From: Variovorax brevis
Lineage (GTDB): Bacteria > Pseudomonadota > Gammaproteobacteria > Burkholderiales > Burkholderiaceae_C
DNA length: 64,000 nt
Direction: 5' to 3'
NCBI RefSeq assembly: GCF_030317105.1
Contig: NZ_JASZYG010000007.1
Coordinates: forward strand, 248,001-312,000
The notes under the pieces are model-generated. The model made no database searches. It saw only the letters and a program-made list of their open reading frames with translations, and was not told the origin of the DNA. The position numbers were made by a program, and so were the translations under genes. This document shows positions 17,111 through 25,028 of the stretch, piece after piece (position 1 is the first letter of the stretch; each line of letters starts with the position of its first letter).

Positions 17111-17974
17111 ATGGACATTGCCAATCTGATCGCCATTGACACCCACACCCACGCCGAGGTGAGCTGCTGGAATCCCTTCGACAACTACGGCGAGGAATAC
17201 GACCGCGCGGCGGACAAGTATTTCCGCTCGAGCCGGCGGCCCTCCATTCAGGAAAGCATCGACTACTACCGCGAACGCAAGATCGGCTTCGTGATGTTCG
17301 GCGTCGATGCCGAGGCCAACATGGGCCGGCGCCGCATTCCCAACGAGGAGATTGCCGAGGCCGCGCAGAAGAACCCGGACGTGATGATTGCCTTTGCCAG
17401 CATCGATCCGCACAAGGGAAAGATGGGCGCGCGCGAGGCGCGGCGGCTGATCGAGGAATACGGCGTGAAGGGCTTCAAGTTCCACCCCACCGTGCAGGCC
17501 TATCACCCTTATGACCGCATGGCCTGGCCCATCTACGAAGTGATCGCGGAGTTCAATTTGCCGGCGGTTTTTCACACCGGACACAGCGGCATCGGATCGG
17601 GCATGCGCTGCGGCGGCGGCCTGCGGCTGGAGTACAGCAACCCCATGCACCTTGACGACGTGGCGATCGACTTTCCGGACATGCAGATCATCATGGCGCA
17701 CCCCAGTTTCCCGTGGCAGGATGAGGCGCTGTCGGTGGCCACGCACAAGCCCAACGTGTGGATCGACCTGTCGGGCTGGAGCCCCAAGTACTTTCCGAAA
17801 CAACTGGTGCAGTACGCCAATACGCTGCTGAAAGACCGCATCCTCTTTGGCAGCGACTATCCGCTCATCACGCCCGACCGCTGGATGAAGGACTTCGAGG
17901 AGGCCGGCTTCAAGCCCGAGGTGATGCCCGGCATCCTCAAGGGCAATGCGGTCAGGCTTTTGAAACTGGGCTGA
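17111..17974 (+). CDS. Amidohydrolase-2 family metal hydrolase (candidate beta-keto aryl-CoA hydrolase)
   Basis: A 287-residue metal-dependent hydrolase/decarboxylase of the amidohydrolase-2 group (ACMSD/gamma-resorcylate decarboxylase relatives). Metal ligands are visible: DTHTHAE at residues 9-15, FHTGHSG in the middle, MAHPSFPW, and the late GSDYPL Asp. Start ATG 17111 has a GGAG site. It is divergent from the crotonase across a shared regulatory gap. Amidohydrolase-family proteins (CouO in Rhodococcus, Atu1421 in A. fabrum) have been linked to hydrolytic cleavage of the beta-keto thioester in hydroxycinnamate degradation, giving the benzoate plus acetyl-CoA. The neighbourhood makes this the best guess; a decarboxylase is the alternative. 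Confidence 0.75.
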   Translation: MDIANLIAIDTHTHAEVSCWNPFDNYGEEYDRAADKYFRSSRRPSIQESIDYYRERKIGFVMFGVDAEANMGRRRIPNEEIAEAAQKNPDVMIAFASIDPHKGKMGAREARRLIEEYGVKGFKFHPTVQAYHPYDRMAWPIYEVIAEFNLPAVFHTGHSGIGSGMRCGGGLRLEYSNPMHLDDVAIDFPDMQIIMAHPSFPWQDEALSVATHKPNVWIDLSGWSPKYFPKQLVQYANTLLKDRILFGSDYPLITPDRWMKDFEEAGFKPEVMPGILKGNAVRLLKLG

Positions 17975-18036
17975 AACCCGTTGAAACACGATGAGGCGCT
18001 AGACTGACTCCCCGAATTTCGACGCCGGCGGCTCTT

Positions 18037-18393
18037 ATGAAACTGACGCTTGTTTCCCTTGCCTTACTGCTGTTGGCTGGTTCGGCGAGCGCTGCCTCCT
18101 CGTGCGAAACATTGCAGTCCGAGATCGACGCGAAGATCCGGAGCTCTGGCGTGACCCGATTCACCCTGAGCACGGTCGACGCCAACGCGAGCGTTGGAGG
18201 CAAGGTGGTCGGCACCTGCGAGATGGGGGCCAAGAAGATCATGTATGTCGCATCGGGAGAACCGACGCCTGCCGCCAGTGGCGCTCCGGCACGCGCAGCC
18301 TCGCCTGCGCCGCCGCCACGTCCGAAGAAGGGTGCCGTGGTGACCGAATGCCGCGACGGCACGGTGCTGATCAACGCGGATTGCAAGAACTGA
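18037..18393 (+). CDS. DUF1161 secreted small protein
   Basis: A 118-residue exported protein: signal peptide cleaved after ASA-A at about 19-20, then the DUF1161 core SCETLQSEIDAKIRSSGVTRFTLSTVDA with a conserved Cys pair (SC..., GTCEMG). A Pro/Ala-rich linker (residues ~80-100) leads to a short second Cys pair (VVTECRDGTVLINADCK). It is probably periplasmic with two disulfides; function unknown. It lies alone between the amidohydrolase and the convergent Kef-type antiporter gene, 12 bases from that gene's stop. Confidence 0.75.
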   Translation: MKLTLVSLALLLLAGSASAASSCETLQSEIDAKIRSSGVTRFTLSTVDANASVGGKVVGTCEMGAKKIMYVASGEPTPAASGAPARAASPAPPPRPKKGAVVTECRDGTVLINADCKN

Positions 18394-18405
18394 TCGGCGC
18401 GCGGA

Positions 18406-20250
18406 TTACGGCGCGCGTTCGTCCTCTCGCGTTCCCCATTCGCCGCGCGAGCGCTTGCGGCGTTCCTCGCGCTCCTTGGCCATCTGCTCTTCCATCTGCT
18501 GGCGGCCCGCCTTGGCGGCACTGATGAGTTGCGCGCGATCCTTGTAGAGCGGGTGCGATTCCTCGGCGAACTTGATGTTGAGCTGGCGGAATCGCATCGC
18601 GCTTTCGCGGGCCTCGTGCGGCGGCCAGCCCAGGATCTCCAGCACTTGCCGCGCGCTGCGCAGCGATGACTCGAACACCTCGCGTTCGGCCAGGTGCACG
18701 TCGCGGTCGCGCAGCTGATACCAGTGGTTGAGGTTGCGCGCCCGCGCCACGATCTTCGTTTCCGGGAAATGCTCTCGCGCGAGGTCGACGATGGCCAGCG
18801 ATTGCTCCACGGTGTCGACCGCCACCACGAGCACCCTGGCCGTGGCGGCGCCGGCGGTGCGCAGCAGGTCCAGCCGTGTCGCGTCGCCGTAGAACACCCG
18901 AAAGCCGAACTGGCGCAGGCCCTCGACCGTGTCGGGGTCATGGTCGAGCACTGTCACCTGCAGGCCCTGCGCGCTCATCATGCGGCCGATGATCTGGCCG
19001 TAGCGACCGAAGCCGCAGATCACGACGTTGGCGTTCTGCTGCTCCGAGATCTCTTCCAGTGTGGTGGCGTCGCGTGCGTAATACTTCGGCAGCACCCACT
19101 TGTCGAGCGCGACCAGGAGCAGCGGCGAGAGCAGCATCGACAGCGCGACGGCGCCGATCAGGAAGGAGGCCACCTCCGGCGGCATCGCCCGCCCATTGGC
19201 GGCCTGGAACACGACGAAGGCAAATTCGCCGCCCTGCGCGAGCAGCAGCGTGAAGATCGGCCTTTCCTGCACGGGCAGGCCCATCAGCTTCGCAAGCCCA
19301 TAGATGGCCAGGGATTTCACCAGCATGAAGCCGACCACGACCACGGCCATCCAGCCCGGATGCGCCAGCAGCACGCCGAAGTCGATGCTCATGCCGACCG
19401 CGATGAAGAACAGGCCCAGCAGCAGGCCCTTGAAGGGCTCGATGTCGGTTTCCAGCTCGCGCCGGTATTCGCTTTCCGCGAGCAGCACCCCGGCCAGGAA
19501 GGCACCCAGCGCCATCGACAGGCCAACGAACTGCATGAGCGCGGCAATCGCGACCACCAGCAGCAGCGATGCTGCCGTAAAGATTTCAGGCGTGTTCGAG
19601 CGTGCGATCCATCGCAGCACCGGCCGCAAGAGCAGCCGCCCGCCGAGGATGATGCCGCCGATGACGGCAACGATCTTCAGGCCCTCGATCGCGCGATCCA
19701 GGCCGCTCAGGGTGTGTGCCGCATCGCCGCTGGTGGCCAGCAGCGGCAGCAGTGCCAGGATCGGAATGGCAGCGACGTCCTGGAACAAAAGGATGGAAAA
19801 GCCCGCCTGTCCGCTCGCGGTCGGCAGCAGGTTGCGTTCGCCGAAGACCTGCAGCGCGATGGCGGTCGACGACAGGGCCAACCCCAGCGCGGCGACCAGC
19901 GACACGCGCCAGTCGAGGCCAGCCGCCATGCCCGCCGCGAACAGCAGCGCCGCGCAGCCCAGCACCTGCGCCGAACCCCAGCCGAAGATCGGACGCCGCA
20001 GGCTCCACAGCCGCTTGGGTTCCAGCTCCAGACCGACCAGGAAGAGCATCAGCACCACGCCGAACTCGGCAAAGTGCAGGATGTCTTCCACGTTGCTCAC
20101 CAGCCCGAGTCCCCAGGGACCGATCGCGATGCCGGCGGCCAGGTAGCCGATGATGGCCCCCAGCCCGAGCGCTTTTGACAATGGCACCACCAGCACGGCA
20201 GCACCCAGGTAGATCAGGGAGTTCGTCAGCCAGACCGGCGCGTGACCCAT
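18406..20250 (-). CDS. Kef-type K+/H+ antiporter (CPA2 family)
   Basis: A 614-residue monovalent cation:proton antiporter-2 protein. Residues ~1-380 form a 12-13 helix Na+/H+ exchanger domain (GAIIGYLAAGIAIGP; FAEFGVVLMLFLVGLELEPKRLW; ALSSTAIALQVF). Residues ~405-520 are a TrkA-N/RCK nucleotide-binding domain (VVICGFGRYGQIIG, then a VLDHD acidic strand end). A charged C-terminal tail follows. In E. coli KefB/KefC, potassium efflux is gated by glutathione adducts and protects the cell against electrophiles. It follows its flavoprotein partner by two bases, as KefC follows KefF. Whether it is KefB or KefC cannot be told. Confidence 0.85.
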   Translation of the reverse strand: MGHAPVWLTNSLIYLGAAVLVVPLSKALGLGAIIGYLAAGIAIGPWGLGLVSNVEDILHFAEFGVVLMLFLVGLELEPKRLWSLRRPIFGWGSAQVLGCAALLFAAGMAAGLDWRVSLVAALGLALSSTAIALQVFGERNLLPTASGQAGFSILLFQDVAAIPILALLPLLATSGDAAHTLSGLDRAIEGLKIVAVIGGIILGGRLLLRPVLRWIARSNTPEIFTAASLLLVVAIAALMQFVGLSMALGAFLAGVLLAESEYRRELETDIEPFKGLLLGLFFIAVGMSIDFGVLLAHPGWMAVVVVGFMLVKSLAIYGLAKLMGLPVQERPIFTLLLAQGGEFAFVVFQAANGRAMPPEVASFLIGAVALSMLLSPLLLVALDKWVLPKYYARDATTLEEISEQQNANVVICGFGRYGQIIGRMMSAQGLQVTVLDHDPDTVEGLRQFGFRVFYGDATRLDLLRTAGAATARVLVVAVDTVEQSLAIVDLAREHFPETKIVARARNLNHWYQLRDRDVHLAEREVFESSLRSARQVLEILGWPPHEARESAMRFRQLNIKFAEESHPLYKDRAQLISAAKAGRQQMEEQMAKEREERRKRSRGEWGTREDERAP

Positions 20251-20252
20251 GT

Positions 20253-20906
20253 TCAGGCTTCCTGCGCAGCTTCGACGGGGCGGTCCGTTTCCGGCACGAT
20301 GCAGCGCGGGCAGGGCTCGATCTCGTCCATTTCGGGCCAGTTCGGGTAGGTGGCCAGGCGCTCGACAAAGACATCGACATGGGCGGCAATGTCCCTGGCC
20401 GATGCGCTGCGTGCGCCGTGCAGGATCATCGGCGGCAGGAAGCGCATGCCGCAAAGGGCTGCAGTCTGCTCGTAGGGCGGCAGGAAGGCGTCGAAAAAGT
20501 AGCGGTTGTAGCTTTGCGGGTGATAGCTCGATTCCGGCCCGCCGGTGGTCGCGGCCAGCCAGAAGTCCTTGCCCAGCAGCGCGGTGCCCTCGGTGCCATA
20601 GGCCCAGTCGTAGGTGAGTACCTCGTCGAGCCACAGCTTTTGCAGCGGCGGCATCGAATACCACTGGATCGGATGCATCAGCACGAGCATGTCCGCCCGC
20701 GCCAGCCGCTGCTGCTCCGCCTCGACGTCAATCGAAAAGTCCGGGTAGCTCGAATAGAGGTCGTTCAGGTCCACGTTCACCACGGTTTGGGCTGCGTCCA
20801 GCAACCGGCGGTTGACCCGCGAATCGCGCCAGTGGGGATGCGCTGCGACAAGATAAATGCGGGGCGCATCGGGCGTGGGGTTGGGCGTGGACATGGGCGC
20901 GAACAT
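20253..20906 (-). CDS. KefF/KefG-like NAD(P)H quinone oxidoreductase, antiporter partner
   Basis: About 217 residues, a flavodoxin-fold quinone reductase with VAAHPHWRDSRVNRRLL as the first FMN-binding segment, MHPIQWYSMPPLQKLWLDEVLTYDWAYG as the family hallmark, and ATTGGPESSY. KefF and KefG of this family are membrane-attached partners required for full activity of KefC and KefB. The gene ends two bases before the antiporter starts. A C-terminal extension with CPRC is unusual for KefF; its role is unclear. ATG 20906 or 20894 are both possible starts. Confidence 0.8.
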   Translation of the reverse strand: MFAPMSTPNPTPDAPRIYLVAAHPHWRDSRVNRRLLDAAQTVVNVDLNDLYSSYPDFSIDVEAEQQRLARADMLVLMHPIQWYSMPPLQKLWLDEVLTYDWAYGTEGTALLGKDFWLAATTGGPESSYHPQSYNRYFFDAFLPPYEQTAALCGMRFLPPMILHGARSASARDIAAHVDVFVERLATYPNWPEMDEIEPCPRCIVPETDRPVEAAQEA

Positions 20907-21047
20907 AACGCACTCGGCAATTTCCCGCGCGCACGCCAGGCGGGAATGCGTCGACACTGGCGACCCGGCGGGCTGTCACGCGGTGAGTGCGTGCAATCTG
21001 TAACAATTCGCCAGTCCAATCTTCCAAGCAAAACAAAGGAGCCCGTC

Positions 21048-21668
21048 ATGCCGGTGGTCCTGGTCGCCAATCCCAAGGGGGGCGTCGGAAAGTCGACGCT
21101 CGCCACCAACATTGCGGGTTACTTTGCCAGTCGCGGCCACGCGGTGATGCTGGGCGACGTGGACCGGCAGCAGTCCGCCAAGCTCTGGCTGGACCTGCGC
21201 CCGCCGGCGGCCCGGAAGATTTCGACCTGGGACGCCGTGGAAGACAACAGCGTGGTGCGACCGCCGCGCGGCACGACCCATGCCGTGCTCGATACGCCCG
21301 CGGGGCTGCACGGCTGGCGCTTCAAGGACGTACTGGCGCTGGCCGACAAGGTCATCGTGCCGCTGCAGCCCAGCATCTTCGACATCTATGCGACACGCGA
21401 TTTCCTGGACAGGCTCCTGGCGCAGCGCAATGCCGCCAAGACGCAGATCGGCCTGGTGCCCATGCGGGTGGACGCGCGCACGCTGGCGGCAGACCGTTTG
21501 CACGAATTCATCGCCGGCCTGAGCGTGCCGGTGATCGGCGAAGTGCGCGACACGCAGATCTATGTGCAGTTGGCCGCGCGCGGGCTCACGCTGTTCGACA
21601 TCTCGCCGGGGCGGGTGCAGCGCGATCTGGCGCAATGGGCACCGATCTGCGAGTGGCTGGACGCCTGA
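21048..21668 (+). CDS. ParA-family ATPase without a ParB partner
   Basis: A 206-residue deviant Walker-A ATPase: NPKGGVGKST at residues ~8-17 with the signature Lys before the Gly-Gly-Val, GDVDRQQSAKLWL as switch region, and VLDTPAGLHG. Length matches short ParA/MinD-like proteins that move plasmids, chemoreceptor clusters or other cargo on the nucleoid. Start ATG 21048 is fixed by AAAGGAG at 21035-21041. No ParB, parS-like repeat or obvious cargo gene is adjacent, so the cargo is unknown. Confidence 0.8.
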   Translation: MPVVLVANPKGGVGKSTLATNIAGYFASRGHAVMLGDVDRQQSAKLWLDLRPPAARKISTWDAVEDNSVVRPPRGTTHAVLDTPAGLHGWRFKDVLALADKVIVPLQPSIFDIYATRDFLDRLLAQRNAAKTQIGLVPMRVDARTLAADRLHEFIAGLSVPVIGEVRDTQIYVQLAARGLTLFDISPGRVQRDLAQWAPICEWLDA

Positions 21669-21745
21669 GCTGACGCGACGCCGCACATGCGGCGATGTCG
21701 CTTGCCCGACACGCGCCTGACGGCGGCCCGGCTAGAGTGCCCCGC

Positions 21746-22204
21746 ATGAAAAAGACCTTCCAAACCCTTCAGGATCTGGCTGCCTGCGTCGGCCAGGAAG
21801 TCGCCGTCAGCGACTGGATCGAGATCACCCAGCAACAGGTGAACCAGTTTGCCGAGGCCACCGGCGACCACCAGTGGATTCACGTGGACGTGGAGCGGGC
21901 CAAGGCTGGTCCGTTCGGCGCGCCCATCGCGCATGGGTTCCTGACCCTGTCGCTGCTGCCGCGCTTTTTCGGGAACGCGGTAGAGGTTGTCGAATCGCGG
22001 ATGGGCGTGAACTATGGGCTCAACCGGGTGCGCTTCATGGCGCCCGTTCCGGTGGGCAGCCGGGTGCGTGCGCGCATGAAGCTGCTGTCGAGCGACGCGA
22101 TCGACAACAACGGCCAGCAAATGGTGTGGGAAGTGGCCATCGAACTGGAAGGCGCGACCAAGCCGGCCTGCGTGGCCGAATCGGTGGTTCGGCGCTATCC
22201 CTGA
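21746..22204 (+). CDS. MaoC-family (R)-specific enoyl-CoA hydratase
   Basis: A 152-residue single hot-dog MaoC domain. The hydratase motif QFAEATGDHQWIHVD gives the Asp and His dyad (D-x4-H), and APIAHGFLTLSLLP is the following substrate loop. Such enzymes hydrate trans-2-enoyl-CoA to (R)-3-hydroxyacyl-CoA, linking beta-oxidation to polyhydroxyalkanoate synthesis or serving in lipid turnover. A TAGAGT -10-like hexamer lies only seven bases before the ATG, so the message may be nearly leaderless. The 3' end overlaps the convergent trmL by ten bases. Confidence 0.82.
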   Translation: MKKTFQTLQDLAACVGQEVAVSDWIEITQQQVNQFAEATGDHQWIHVDVERAKAGPFGAPIAHGFLTLSLLPRFFGNAVEVVESRMGVNYGLNRVRFMAPVPVGSRVRARMKLLSSDAIDNNGQQMVWEVAIELEGATKPACVAESVVRRYP

Positions 22205-22677
22205 GCGTCCGCGGCGCCGGCGAAGCCGCACTGGCGCCACGCTTCGAAGACAGTCACCGCCACCGCGTTCGACAGATTCAAGCTGCGCTGGCCGGCGCGC
22301 ATCGGCAGGCGCAGCCGCTGCGCCGGGCCGAAGCTGTCCCGCAGTTCAGGCGCCAAGCCGCGCGTTTCCGAGCCGAAGATCAACCAGTCGCCCGCATGGA
22401 AGCTGACCTCATGGACGGGCCGGCTGCCGCGGGTGGTCAGGGCGAACATCCGGTCCTCTGGGGGATGCTCGGCGTCGATCAGCGCCTGCCAACTGGCGTG
22501 GCGACGCACTTCGGCGTATTCGTGATAGTCCAGCCCCGCCCGGCGCAGAAGCCGGTCGTCCATGGAGAAACCCAGCGGCTCGACCAGGTGCAGCGTGCAC
22601 CCCGTGTTGGCCGCCAGGCGAATGACATTGCCCGTGTTGGGCGGGATTTCGGGTTCGACCAGGACGATGTGAAACAT
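22195..22677 (-). CDS. trmL: tRNA (cytidine/uridine(34)-2'-O)-methyltransferase TrmL
   Basis: A 160-residue SPOUT methyltransferase with all TrmL landmarks: EPEIPPNTGNVIRLAAN at the start, FGSETRGL in the knot, and RLPMRAGQRSLNLSNAVAV at the SAM-binding end. TrmL methylates the ribose of the wobble base 34 in tRNA-Leu(CAA) and tRNA-Leu(UAA) isoacceptors. It is 24 bases after the ComF-like gene and probably co-transcribed with it. Confidence 0.92.
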   Translation of the reverse strand: MFHIVLVEPEIPPNTGNVIRLAANTGCTLHLVEPLGFSMDDRLLRRAGLDYHEYAEVRRHASWQALIDAEHPPEDRMFALTTRGSRPVHEVSFHAGDWLIFGSETRGLAPELRDSFGPAQRLRLPMRAGQRSLNLSNAVAVTVFEAWRQCGFAGAADAQG

Positions 22678-22701
22678 CCCGCGATTGTCGCGGTCTGGGA
22701 C

Positions 22702-23421
22702 TTATGACTCCGGCGGATCGGTGCGGGCGAACACGATCGCCGCGATGTGCGTCGCGCCCGCCTCGCGCAGCACCCGGGCGGCGGCGAACAGGGATGCGCC
22801 GCTGGTCATGACGTCATCGACCAGCACTACCCTTTCTCCGCGAATCGCCCCGGCACGCATCGGGTCCAGCGCGAAGGCCCCGGCGAGATTCGTCAGGCGT
22901 TCGGCGCGGCTCAGGCCACTTTGCGCGGGGGTGTCGCGTGTGCGCAGCAACAAGGAAGCGTCCGTCTTGTCGGACGCCAGGCGCCTGGCCAGTTCCAGCG
23001 CCTGGTTGAAGCCGCGTTCGCGCAGGCGGCGTGGGCCCAAGGGCATGGGCAGCACGCGTTGCGCCGCATCGAGCGCCGGTTCCGCCCACGGTGCGCTGCG
23101 CATCAGGGTGGAAAACGGCTTCGCCCAGCCCGCCTCGCCGCGAAACTTGAACCGGGCCACGCGCTCCGGCCACGGCCAGACATAGCTGCAGCTGGCGACG
23201 CAGGCGTCCAGCGGCGGTGGGCCGGTCGTGCATTCGCCACAGCGCTCGGCCCCTTCCGGCACGGGCAGCGCACAGGTGCGGCAGCGCGAGACCGGCGGCG
23301 CAAAGCGCGCCACACAGGCGTCGCACACCGGCCGCGAGGGCCAGCTGCGGCAGATTGCGCACTGGCTGGCGAGGCGATCGCGCCAATGCGGGAAAAGCAG
23401 GGCTGTCCGTGCGGCGAGCAT
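22702..23421 (-). CDS. ComF-family phosphoribosyltransferase-like protein
   Basis: A 239-residue ComF family protein. The N-terminal part has two Cys-pair zinc-finger-like sites (CAICRSWPSRPVCDAC, then CRTC...CGEC), and the C-terminal part is a type I phosphoribosyltransferase domain with RERGFNQALELA and the PRPP loop VVLVDDVMTSGAS. ComF proteins are needed for DNA uptake in naturally competent bacteria (also named GntX in E. coli). The ATG at 23421 lies only 23 bases from the divergent bioC-like start, so promoter elements must overlap coding sequence. Confidence 0.85.
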   Translation of the reverse strand: MLAARTALLFPHWRDRLASQCAICRSWPSRPVCDACVARFAPPVSRCRTCALPVPEGAERCGECTTGPPPLDACVASCSYVWPWPERVARFKFRGEAGWAKPFSTLMRSAPWAEPALDAAQRVLPMPLGPRRLRERGFNQALELARRLASDKTDASLLLRTRDTPAQSGLSRAERLTNLAGAFALDPMRAGAIRGERVVLVDDVMTSGASLFAAARVLREAGATHIAAIVFARTDPPES

Positions 23422-23444
23422 CGCCTCAATATACTTGCCGGCCC

Positions 23445-24365
23445 ATGCTGAACGAGTCCACACGGCGTCCGCCGACCATCGATGCCGTTGCCGCCGCACG
23501 TCTTGCGCGTTCCGCACCCGGGGAGGGCTCGCCCTGGCTGCACGAGGAAATCGGTCGGCGGATGGAAGAGCGCCTGCAATGGATCAAGGCGCAGCCACGG
23601 ACCTGGGCCGACTGGGCGCCCCTGCATGGCGGCCTGGAGGCCCATGCCCGCGTCGCCCGCCGCTACCGCGACGCCCGCGCTTTCGTCGTCGAGCCCGAAG
23701 CCGCTCTTCGGCCCCGGACCGAGCAGGCTTTGACCATGCCTTGGTGGAACGCCCGCCGCTGGGGCTCCGCCGCCACGCGCTTCGGTGGCCCTGCGCTCCC
23801 GGAAGAAGGCGTCGACCTGCTGTGGGCCAACATGTCACTGCATTCGTCGGCCGACCCGCAGGGCCTCATCGAGCAGTGGCACCGCATGGTGGCGACGGAC
23901 GGTTTTCTGATGTTTTCCTGCCTCGGTCCCGACACCCTGCGTGAGCTGCGTTCCGTCTATGCAGCCCGGGGCTGGGGCCCCGCCGGACACGAAGTCACTG
24001 ACATGCATGACTGGGGCGACATGCTGGTGGGGGCGGGTTTCGCCGAGCCGGTCATGGACATGGAGCATGTGGTGCTCAGCTGGAGCACGCCCGACGCGCT
24101 GATCGCCGAATTGCGCCAACTGGGCCGAAACCTGCATCCTGCCCGATTCTCGGCCCTGCGCGGCCGGTCTTGGCGCGACGCCTTGCGTACTGCGCTGGCC
24201 GCGACGCCGGCGGCCAGCGAGACGGATGGGCGCATTTCGATGACCTTCGAGATCATTTATGGCCACGCCTTCAAACCCGCGCCCCGGGTGTCCCTTTCCG
24301 CCGAAAGCGCGGTGTCCCTGCGCGACATGCGCACCATGCTGCAGCGCGGACGCCCCAACCCGTGA
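23445..24365 (+). CDS. bioC: BioC-like malonyl-ACP O-methyltransferase homologue
   Basis: A 306-residue class I SAM-dependent methyltransferase-like protein of the BioC group found in Burkholderiales. BioC masks malonyl-ACP as its methyl ester to start pimelate synthesis for biotin. The second half is well conserved (DLLWANMSLHSSADP, DGFLMFSCLGPDTLRELR, HDWGDMLVGAGFAEPVMDME, TFEIIYGHAFKP). The first half is odd: where motif I (D/E-x-G-x-G-x-G) should bind SAM there is WAPLHGGLEAH. The rest of the biotin genes are not in the window. A TATACT hexamer ten bases before the ATG suggests a very short leader. Confidence 0.75.
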   Translation: MLNESTRRPPTIDAVAAARLARSAPGEGSPWLHEEIGRRMEERLQWIKAQPRTWADWAPLHGGLEAHARVARRYRDARAFVVEPEAALRPRTEQALTMPWWNARRWGSAATRFGGPALPEEGVDLLWANMSLHSSADPQGLIEQWHRMVATDGFLMFSCLGPDTLRELRSVYAARGWGPAGHEVTDMHDWGDMLVGAGFAEPVMDMEHVVLSWSTPDALIAELRQLGRNLHPARFSALRGRSWRDALRTALAATPAASETDGRISMTFEIIYGHAFKPAPRVSLSAESAVSLRDMRTMLQRGRPNP

Positions 24366-24369
24366 CGGA

Positions 24370-24393
24370 GTGCGCGAATCCACCGGCTACAAT
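24370..24393 (+). promoter_or_regulatory. Candidate sigma-70 promoter for the cytochrome oxidase block
   Basis: A TACAAT -10 hexamer at 24388-24393 in the context GGCTACAATTC, common in betaproteobacterial promoters, with only a weak -35 (GTGACG-like) upstream. It lies 89 bases before the DUF2244 gene, the first gene of the oxidase series. Confidence 0.4.
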
Positions 24394-24481
24394 TCTTCGT
24401 TGCGCGAATTTTGTCCGTGTTCAAGGCCCGAGTGACGACAGTTTTGAAGGCCGCCAACGCACCGATCAACTGAGCTCGCCC

Positions 24482-24958
24482 GTGCCGAATTCCGTGTTTC
24501 GTTTTGCCACCGTCTCAGGCCAGAACATCCACTGGTTCCTGAAGAGAAACTGCTCGGTCACGCCGGGCCAGTTGGGCTGGCTCTACGCATCGCTGTGTCT
24601 GGTGTCGCTGGGAATCGGTGCAGGCTTCTGGGTGCACGGGGCACCGCTTGTGCTGCCGTTTGCATGGGTTGAGATCACGGCGGTCGGGATTGCCTTTCTG
24701 CTGTACGCCAGGCATGCGACGGACGGCGAGAAGATCGCCCTGGAGGAGGGGCGGCTGATCGTCGAGCTGGAGAACGGCGGGCACTATGAGCGCACGGAGT
24801 TTTTGCCGCACCAGGTGCGGATCGAGCCTCAGGCCAGCGATCGCTCGCTGATCGAGGTCTCGGGTCAGGGTCGAAAAGTGAAGGTGGGCCGCTATGTGCG
24901 GCCCGAGCTTCGTGCGGCGCTGGCGCGGGAGATCCGCATGGCGTTGCGTGGTGCCTAG
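24482..24958 (+). CDS. DUF2244 membrane protein upstream of cytochrome oxidase genes
   Basis: About 158 residues with a DUF2244 domain: a soluble start (RNCSVTPGQLGWLYASL), two membrane helices at about 35-80 (LGWLYASLCLVSLGIGAGFWV; FAWVEITAVGIAFLLYARHA), and a cytoplasmic beta-rich end (GRLIVELENGG; QGRKVKVGRYVRPELRAALAREIR). It sits 70 bases before coxB, a recurring position in betaproteobacteria, so a link to the oxidase is likely though its role is unknown. The GTG at 24482 is chosen as start; no clear ribosome site decides it. Confidence 0.75.
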   Translation: MPNSVFRFATVSGQNIHWFLKRNCSVTPGQLGWLYASLCLVSLGIGAGFWVHGAPLVLPFAWVEITAVGIAFLLYARHATDGEKIALEEGRLIVELENGGHYERTEFLPHQVRIEPQASDRSLIEVSGQGRKVKVGRYVRPELRAALAREIRMALRGA

Positions 24959-25028
24959 TGCGCCATGTGGCTGCCGCAAGCCGACGGAACGGCCGATGGG
25001 TTAACTGGAAAATGAAGAAGTGAACACG

